A stretch of 64,000 nt of DNA, taken from positions 15,350,867 to 15,414,866 of the forward strand of contig NC_092348.1 of assembly GCF_963676685.1 (NCBI RefSeq), given 5' to 3'. The notes under the pieces were generated by a model that was given only the letters and a program-made list of their open reading frames with translations, was not told where the DNA came from and ran no database searches. Position numbers and translations under genes: made by a program. Below, piece by piece: positions 57,110 to 64,000 of this stretch (position 1 is its first letter; each line of letters starts with the position of its first letter). Origin of the DNA: Mytilus edulis (lineage: Eukaryota > Mollusca > Bivalvia > Mytilida > Mytilidae).

Positions 57110-58318
57110 TTGTCAGAGGAAGGGGGTAGCGTGCCTACAAACATGTAGAACCACACTGCATTATGTCTTGTCCTAAGTCATGTTACACCATTGTCAGAGG
57201 AAGGGGGTAGCGTGCCTGCAAACATGTAGAACCACACTGCATTATGTCTTGTCCTAAGTCATGTTACACCATTGTCAGAGGAAGGGGGGGAGCGTGCCTA
57301 CAAACATGTAGAACCACACTGCATTATGTCTTGTCCTAAGTCATGTTACACCATTGTCAGAGGAAGGGGGTAGCATGCCTACAAACATGTAGAACCACAC
57401 TGCATTATGTCTTGTCCTAAGTCATGTTACACCATTGTCAGAGGAAGGGGGTAGCGTGCCTACAAACATGTAGAACCACACTGCATTATGTGTCCTAAGT
57501 CATGTTACACCATTGTCAGAGGAAGGGGATAGCGCGCCTACAAACATGTAGAACCACACTGCATTATGTCTTGTCCTAAGTCATGTTACACCATTGTCAG
57601 ATGAAGGGGATAGCGTGCCTACAAACATGTAGAACCACACTGCATTATGTCTTGTCCTAAGTCAGAGGAAGGGGATAGCATGCCTGCAAACATGTAGAAC
57701 CACACTGCATTATGTCTTGTCCTAAGTCATGTTACACCATTGTCAGATGAAGGGGATAGCGTGCCTACAAACATGTAGAACCACACTGCATTATGTCTTG
57801 TCCTAAGTCAGAAGGGGGTAGCGTGCCTACAAACATGTAGACCCACACTGCATTATGTCTTGTCCTAAGTCAGAGGAAGGGGGTAGCGTGCCTACAAACA
57901 TGTAGAACCACACTGCATTATGTCTTGTCCTCAGTCAGAGGAAGGGGGTAGCGTGCCTACAAACATGTAGAACCACACTGCATTATGTCTTGTCCTAAGT
58001 CAGAGGAAGGGGGTAGCGTGCGTACAAACATGTAGAACCACACTGCATTATGTCTTGTCCTAAGTCAGAGGAAGGGGGTAGCGTGCCTACAAACATGTAG
58101 AACCTCACTGCATTATGTCTTGTCCTAAGTCAGAGGAAGGGGGTAGCGTGCCTACAAACATGTAGAACCTCACTGCATTATGTCTTGTCCTAAGTCAGAG
58201 GAAGGGGGTAGCGTGCCTACAAACATGTAGAACCACACTGCATTATGTCTTGTCCTAAGTCAGAGGAAGGGGGTAGCGTGCCTACAAACATGTAGACCCA
58301 CACTGCATTATGTGCATT
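57110..58318. repeat. Minisatellite switching from 81-bp to 61-bp units
   Basis: About 17 units of 'gaagggggtagcgtgcctac...gcattatgtcttgtcctaag'. Units up to about 57,600 and one near 57,730 include the extra 'tcatgttacaccattgtcag' and are about 81 bases long; later units lack it and are about 61 bases. Confidence 0.95.
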
Positions 58319-58364
58319 ATGTTTTCTTGTTTGTTTTCTCCTTTGAATTGTTTTACATTCATCA

Positions 58365-58520
58365 TTTCAGGGCCTTTTATAGCTTGCAATGCGGATTGAG
58401 TTTTGTTTATTTTTGAAGTCATACAGTGACCTATAACTGCTTACATTCTAGTTCACTTGCTCTCTTGCGGAGAGTTGTCTCATTGGCAATCATATCACAT
58501 TTTCTTATTTTTATGTGGTC
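58365..58520 (+). repeat. Dispersed mussel repeat end ('gagttgtctcattggcaatc')
   Basis: 'gggccttttatagcttgcaa' to 'gagagttgtctcattggcaa' is the plus-strand counterpart of 10,540-10,650. Confidence 0.7.
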
Positions 58521-59950
58521 TATTGCCTTTGAAGACTTACATAGTAAAAAATTCGTAAGGGTTCTGCAGAACCTGGTGTCTCACCTATTTTGCTGTTAAT
58601 TGCAGGCTCAACAAAAACAAGCAAAAAGATTAATAAAAATATTCCTCTCAATACTATCTTTTGATTGAAGGAAGCTACTGTCTAAGTTTTGTAAAAATCC
58701 AAGATAGTTTATGAAACTTATAAATGTTTTAAAAACTTCGGTCATGATTCATCGACTTTGAGAGTTTTAGCATTATTTTCATGTTTAATATAATATTGTC
58801 ATTTTAGTTTAAACATTTGCTTTTAAAAAATAAGAACAAAAAGCAAGACCTATCTTTGTGTCAAATGTACAGTATAAACACAAAAAATCATAGTGCTTAG
58901 ATTTAAAAAAACCTTGATATTTACGTAAAAGATATCATGATTTATTTATTGGTGTCAAAAATTAGAAAAATTGATACCCAATTAACAGTTTTTGCTTTGT
59001 TTGTATCAGTTTTATTTGTTCTGTACCTCACAAAAAAGTACCAGTAGGATCCTTCCCGGCATGTCAGTTTTTTAATGTTATTTATTCATTATTTTTACCT
59101 TGTTTATTTGTCTGTACTTGTCAATAAATAAGTAACTTTAGCCAATGCATGTGAGGATGGGCAAAATAAATCTGCATGCCTCAGCAAAAGTGACAGAGAA
59201 AATTAAAATACTAATTAAGATTTACAGGTTTTTCTCCATTTATTACAAAGTTGCATAACTTGAAATGAATGTAACAACAAGTAAAGCCTTTGATGATCAC
59301 AGGAACAAACTTAAGAATGAATATATCTAAAGTTTGAATAATATTCAGAAAATAAGGAAAGTTCTATAACATAATATAACTACACAAGTAAAAACAAAAA
59401 ATAAAATGAATTATGCACCAATAATACAATTCAGGTAGATTAAATCTTTAAATTTTAAGTTAAAAAACGTTTTTTGGGGGAATTCTAGGTTTATGCAAAA
59501 TAGGATTTCTATATAGAAATAACAGAAATAAAATATATAAGGATAAGTTACTTTAAAATGAATGAAATATAAATATTGATGATTTTGTGGTTCTATTGTG
59601 GTAAAAATGTATTGTTTGTTTGTGATAAATCCTCATTACAATTAATCCATATAATTTGATGAAGTCAGTTTTATTGTTAGAGGAAATTATCAGTAGGTCC
59701 AATGAACCTCATATTTTTTATATATGATATGAAGCCAGTTTTAACTTAACCTCTGCTATTGTGGTGACATACTAAAATAATCAGTTCAATTAGGTAGACT
59801 CTTCTATCTCTAACACAACAACTAAATTAAGAACCAATGATCCTTTACTTTTCAATAAAGATAACAGTCAAAAGTTAAACAAAATATTTGATGTTATATA
59901 ATTTTGGTGCATAAAATTAGATCATGGTACTCTAAACATGTTCAATTTTA
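58521..59950. other. Intergenic, no gene seen
   Basis: AT-rich, with no supported ORF, RNA gene or repeat family. Confidence 0.4.
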
Positions 59951-59957
59951 TAAAAAG

Positions 59958-60562
59958 TGGTAGAGTGCACGTTGGTGGCCCATATTCGCCATTGGCACAT
60001 TTTTCGCAGTTTTGCTTTTTTTCTGTAAAATTTGTATGCCTTTACCCAGTACTTGCCTAAATAGATGGTAATGGTTGGTTGTAATGTTCGAAAGGTTGAT
60101 ATTCCTCTTTAACCCATTTTCAAGGTTATTCGCATATATTAAGAAATATGCAGGTGTTTTTTATTTATTTTTTTTGCTATTATGTAAGATTTTTATGGCA
60201 ATCATGCACAGTCTTAAAGTAAATATTTGTGAGAAATATCTTTTAGGAATGATCTCTTAAGCTTATTCATGTAATTACAAACATTCGGTTTTTTTTTTAC
60301 AATATACATGTATCAGGATAATGAGGATGGTCAGATCATACATTGCGGCGAAAATGTGTCCCCAATGGCACATGAACAACTTGATTTCTTCTTGAGTTTG
60401 CATTCATTTTTTAGAACAATTAACCAATGTTTTAAACATTTTTTTCATACAGTATACTTTCCGAAACTTACATAAAAAGTACCGAATATTCGAATGTAGG
60501 TCAGATGTAAGTGGAAATGAAGGAATTTTGCAGAGAATATGGGTCACTCACTCTACAGAATG
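59958..60562. mobile_element. Candidate MITE with 'gtagagtg...cccatattc' ends
   Basis: Left 'ggtagagtgcacgttggtgg' then 'cccatattcgcc'; the complement of the right end is 'tgtagagtgagtgacccata' then 'ttctctgc'. An inner inverted pair 'cacatttttcgcag' / 'cggcgaaaatgtg' lies at 59,977 and 60,345. The 61-codon open frame at 60,075 is unsupported. Confidence 0.5.
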
Positions 60563-60896
60563 GAAAATAAAGATAACCAAAAGTGAAATAAAATATAAAT
60601 ATGATAAAAGGTTTTCAGCAGTAATTAATTTAGATTCACATAAGTTTATGATTACAATTTAACTATTGCATATTACATTTTGAAAAAAGTCTACTTATTG
60701 ACCAAAACAAAGCTTTTGTAAGTTTTAATCGTTACTGCAAGACGTGGAACTTTTCCCCTGAACAGTGGAGATAAATTTTCTTTGAAAATAAAAAAACAGG
60801 ATATTAATCCATACTCAAAGTGCCAATTCACTGGCTTTATTTGGAAAGAACTAGCCTAATTTTATCTTAAAATAATCTATTTAAAGAACTCAAATA

Positions 60897-63107
60897 TCAC
60901 AACATTTTGGGTATAGCGTTCATTTTCTTTTTCATTTCTTCTGACATATCTTCTTCTTCTTCTCTTTCCTTGTATCCTTCGCTGTGCTGGTGTTTTCCTA
61001 GGATTTCTAACATAGCTTTAGATTCTGTGTCTTGTAAAACACTTTTTTGTTTCTAAAATATAGGAGGTATATATCACAAATATTCATACCGGGCCACATA
61101 AGAGAAGCAAATGGACGTAAAATGTATCATCACACATTATAGCATGAATATGTGATGCTTGATATTAAATTTCTGAAATTTTTGATTTATTATTACATGT
61201 ACTGTGTTAAAAATGTCATTCATGGCCATAATGAAATGAAGTTATTATGCTATTAATGGGAAAAGGCATAACACAGCATGCTCACACAAAAGCCTGAAAC
61301 CAAATTTCAGGAATTTCCCTTCAGTATTTTTTGCCTGTCATCAGGTTGAGATTTGTAGTTCCTGAGATAATACAACAGTATTTGTATTGGATAAAAAGAC
61401 AAGGGTCAAACAGCATAACCTTCATTTTGTTTATAATTATCAGGAGAGACCAACCATAACATTAGAACAACATAAAATACCGGTAATGAAAAATAAAATC
61501 CACATCAATTTCTAAACTTAGTTTCAGTCCATCATTAATACCTTATCCTTATCTTCATCATCACTGTCCTCAGACTTTTTTTCTGGACCAACTGCCCATA
61601 CTTCTACCATTTCTACAGTAAAGTCAGCAGATTTTGACAGCTGTGGGCTTCCATATGTTGTACATCTAGGCCCAGCTTTACTATGACCATGATTAAAACT
61701 GTGGTCAATCCAAAACCCAAAATAGTTAAACTGACCTCCCATACCCTGCAAAAAATATGATAATTTACTTCACAGAATTATCAATAAGAGACTTTTCATG
61801 ATAGAACATGATAATTTAATTTCATGGTGTCTAAACTTATAAAATTCACAACTTTCTGGTATTCACATGATTAGGACTACATTGCATTCACTGGTTACAG
61901 TATGTGTAAATTCAATTTTCAAAAGGAGGCAAAAATTAAAATTCATTACTGTGGATTTATTTATTTTCGTAGGTACCAATTTCGTTGGATTGAGGGAAAA
62001 CTTTCATATTCGTGGATATTCAATTTCATGGTTTTGTCAAAGTCTGCCTACATTCTTTAAGAAAATTAGTAATTTATTGAATATTTAAATTAGTTGTTCC
62101 CTTGAAATCCTCAAAAATTGATATCCAACACGTCCAACAAATATTAAAGTATCCACAGTACCAGTCGTGATGAAGAAGATATTGGTCACCTTATCTATAG
62201 GTTGCATTTCTGTAAATATCAACAATGCAATTTTCCAAAAGGATCTCCTTTAACGGCCAAAACTGTACCACTTTTACAATGAAGTTTTGAAAAAAAATAT
62301 ATCCTAAAATGGAAAGTTCATATGCGCTACCATTTTTTTAAAGGTCAAAATATAGGGCTGTGAGGCATATTTTATTTTCAACAGTTATATGCCCCCGAGT
62401 TTAAACTAACACTAAATTTCTTAACTACCCCTACCTTGACTTTAAGATTATTACAGATTTCAATATGACCAATATGTATATGTATATTTATTGGTAACAT
62501 TCCCAAGTTATGAGATGAAACATAGAGATTATAAATTGGAACCAGTTTGTGCACAAAATTAATTATCTATGAGGAAACAGCTGTATTTACAAAGTGCAAC
62601 CTATATCATTTAGGTTATGTAACATGGGAAATTAAGTAACGAACCTGATAAACTCTATCTTTCCGTAATAGCATTTATTTTCAATAGTTATTGAGAAAAG
62701 TTTGCACAGTGGATTCTCAAAGCAAATAGCAAACTCAAATAATGATTTATTTTTGGGGAGGACTTTATGAATTCATAAAGGTGTTCGGACAAAAAAAATC
62801 ATGTCTTTATCTAAATCATATTTGTGAAAATCATTTTTGCAGTCTTCTTAAGTTGTAATATTAGCTACCTACCAAACCATTGGGTAAAGTTTCTTGGCCT
62901 TGATTTAAATACATAAAGTTGTCATTGTAACCTGTAGTCGTGTATACACCATACTGTGGAGCTATAGTAAATAGGAAACAGTACCTACCAAACCATTGGG
63001 TAAAGTCTCTTGGCCTTGATTTAAATACATAAAGTTGTCATTGTAACCCGTGGTTGTGTATACACCATACTGTGGAGTTATTGTAAATAGGAAACAGTCT
63101 GCAGATC
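60897..63107 (-). CDS. MEAK7: MEAK7 (TLDC1) C-terminal part, TLDc domain, last three exons
   Basis: Partial gene; the 5' exons lie beyond the right edge. Exons: 62,989-63,107 (acceptor phase 1), 61,542-61,745, and 60,897-61,052 with the stop. Together they give 158 residues plus a split codon. The TLDc end is clear: DCFLFTITPQYGVYTTTGYN, FMYLNQGQETLPNGL, then GMGGQFNYFGFWID, CTTYGSPQLS and VEMVEVWAVG. The tail continues with an acidic stretch and ESKAMLEILGKHQHSEGYKE, which is specific to MEAK7 rather than OXR1, NCOA7 or TLDC2. In mammals MEAK7 is a lysosome-associated protein that supports mTOR signalling. Part of exon 62,989-63,107 is tandemly repeated downstream. Confidence 0.88.
61053..61541 (-). 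other. Last intron of the MEAK7-like gene
   Basis: Unremarkable AT-rich intron, donor gtatta at 61,541, acceptor ttttag before 61,052. Confidence 0.7.
62205..62605 (+). mobile_element. Internally deleted copy of the Penelope-like retroelement
   Basis: 62,205-62,310 matches about 430-543 ('atgaagttttgaaaaaaaat'); the next bases jump to the match with 1,765-2,045 ('agggctgtgaggcatatttt', 'agctgtatttacaaagtgca'). The whole RT part is missing. It lies in a MEAK7 intron. Confidence 0.7.
62867..62982 (-). pseudogene. Tandem copy of the 3' part of a MEAK7 exon
   Basis: A 116-base unit repeats the last 37 codons of exon 62,989-63,107 plus its donor. The frame is intact (DCFLF without the D, ...TIAPQYGVYTT..., ...NGL, then gtaggt at 62,872). 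It lacks an acceptor of its own, being joined directly to the donor of the first copy. Reading through the first donor gives a stop within about 10 codons. Probably not used. Confidence 0.7.
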
Positions 63108-63177
63108 CTGTAATCAGATAATAAATAAAGATCTTGAAATACTCAGGATTCATTATTATTCGGGTATTTTTATAAAC

Positions 63178-63525
63178 TAGGGGCTCTAAAAATCCTGTGT
63201 CGATCACCTGTATTTACTGATGTAAAATAAGGTTAAAATCATAATTTATAGTATTAAATATCATAAGATACTATAATAATATCTAAGACAATAGCAAAAA
63301 ACTGCAAAATTTCCATAAAATTACTAACTCAGGGGCAGCAACCCAACAACTGGTTGTCGGATTGGTCTGAAAATTTTAGGGCAGATAAATCTGAATGCTT
63401 CAGTTTCAGATATAAACCAAAACTGCATTTTACCATATGTACTATTTTTAGCCATGTCTGCCATCTTGGTTCACAGGCAGGGTCATCGGACACATTTTTA
63501 AACTAGATACTCTTATGATGATTGC
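63178..63525 (+). repeat. 'aggctctaaaaatcctgtgtc' dispersed repeat, plus arm of an inverted pair
   Basis: Matches 24,700-25,340 with a gap: 'aggggcagcaacccaacaac', 'gccatcttggttcaca', 'aaactagatactctta'. Confidence 0.75.
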
Positions 63526-63529
63526 GTCG

Positions 63530-64000
63530 TCTGTTAACTTAAAAAAAATCTTCTCCTTTGAACCTACTGGGCCAAATTTAACCAAACCTGGCCACAATTA
63601 TCATTGGGGTATCAAGTTAAAAAAATGTGTCCGGTAACCTGGCTAGCCAACCAAGATGGCCACCATGGCTAAAAATAGAACATAAGGGTAAAATGTAGAT
63701 TTTGGCTTATAACTCTGAAACTAAAGCATTTAGAGCAAATCTGACATGGGATCAAATTGTTTATCAAGTCAAGATCTATCTGCCCTGAAATTTTTAGATG
63801 AATCTGACAACTGGTTGTTGGGTTGCTGCCCCTGAACTGGTAATTTTAAGGAAATTTTGCCGTTTTTGGTCAATTTCTTGAATAATATTTATTATATATA
63901 GAGATAAACTGTAAACAGCAATAATGTTCAGCAAAGTAACATTTACAAATAAATCAACATGACCAAAATGGTCAGTTGACCCCTTAAGGAGTTATTGCCC
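63530..64000 (-). repeat. Same dispersed repeat, minus arm, runs off the window
   Basis: 'ttgttgggttgctgcccctg', 'agatggccaccatggctaa' and 'ccccttaaggagttattgcc' are the complement of 24,955-25,420. With the plus arm it forms a large inverted repeat. Confidence 0.8.

Noticed and set aside
57110..58318. CRISPR-like array (regular repeats)
   Set aside because: The whole unit is conserved with no variable spacers, and the genome is eukaryotic. It is a minisatellite.

Overview
The window is animal nuclear DNA, most likely from a marine mussel (Mytilus or a close relative). It is AT-rich. Its genes have many exons with GT-AG introns, and it carries dispersed repeats that I recognise from bivalve genomes: the 'gagacaacaacccgacc' and 'gagagttgtctcattggcaatca' families, the 'aggctctaaagagcctgtgtc' family and the 'gccccacc...gggcattatgttttctggtctgt' family. 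There are no operons and no prokaryotic signals. The organism call is inference; the gene models come from splice sites and reading phase in the sequence.

Four genes can be assembled. (1) About 2.2-8.6 kb, plus strand: a fucolectin/F5-8C-like carbohydrate-binding protein with two strong 3' exons and several candidate upstream exons, including 24-nt microexons and a membrane-segment exon. (2) 17,079-32,769, minus strand: a complete 12-exon M17 aminopeptidase, NPEPL1 (516 residues), with all metal-binding and catalytic residues kept. (3) 41,806-50,714, plus strand: a complete 5-exon BTB-BACK-Kelch protein, the gigaxonin (GAN) orthologue (625 residues). (4) 60,897-63,107 and beyond the right edge, minus strand: the last three exons of MEAK7/TLDC1, a TLDc-domain protein, with a tandemly duplicated exon segment.

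Most of the rest is repeats. 1-2 kb and 11-13 kb: decayed copies of a retroelement with a Penelope-like reverse transcriptase. 2.9-3.8 kb: a compact element with perfect 158-bp inverted ends around one GIY-YIG endonuclease ORF. 14.3-16 kb: a short-period repeat and a decayed LINE tail. 19.3-22.6 kb: a large 84-bp satellite inside an NPEPL1 intron. 35-38.4 kb: a 5'-truncated but open LINE and a second LINE tail facing it. 39.9-40.6 kb: a CpG-rich inverted-repeat element. 42-46.6 kb (GAN intron 1): inverted-repeat elements, two of them nested. 56.3-58.3 kb: two minisatellites. Several foldback MITEs, a tRNA-Gln pseudogene and a tRNA-derived SINE are also present.

The genes have no evident pathway in common. 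The shared theme is how mobile and tandem repeats have shaped introns and splice sites: a GC-AG intron, a repeat that multiplies a splice donor, and a duplicated exon end.

The best candidate for something undescribed is the GIY-YIG inverted-repeat element at 2,943-3,845, followed by the nested element with 'GTTCGCCCT' arrays at 44.7-46.6 kb.
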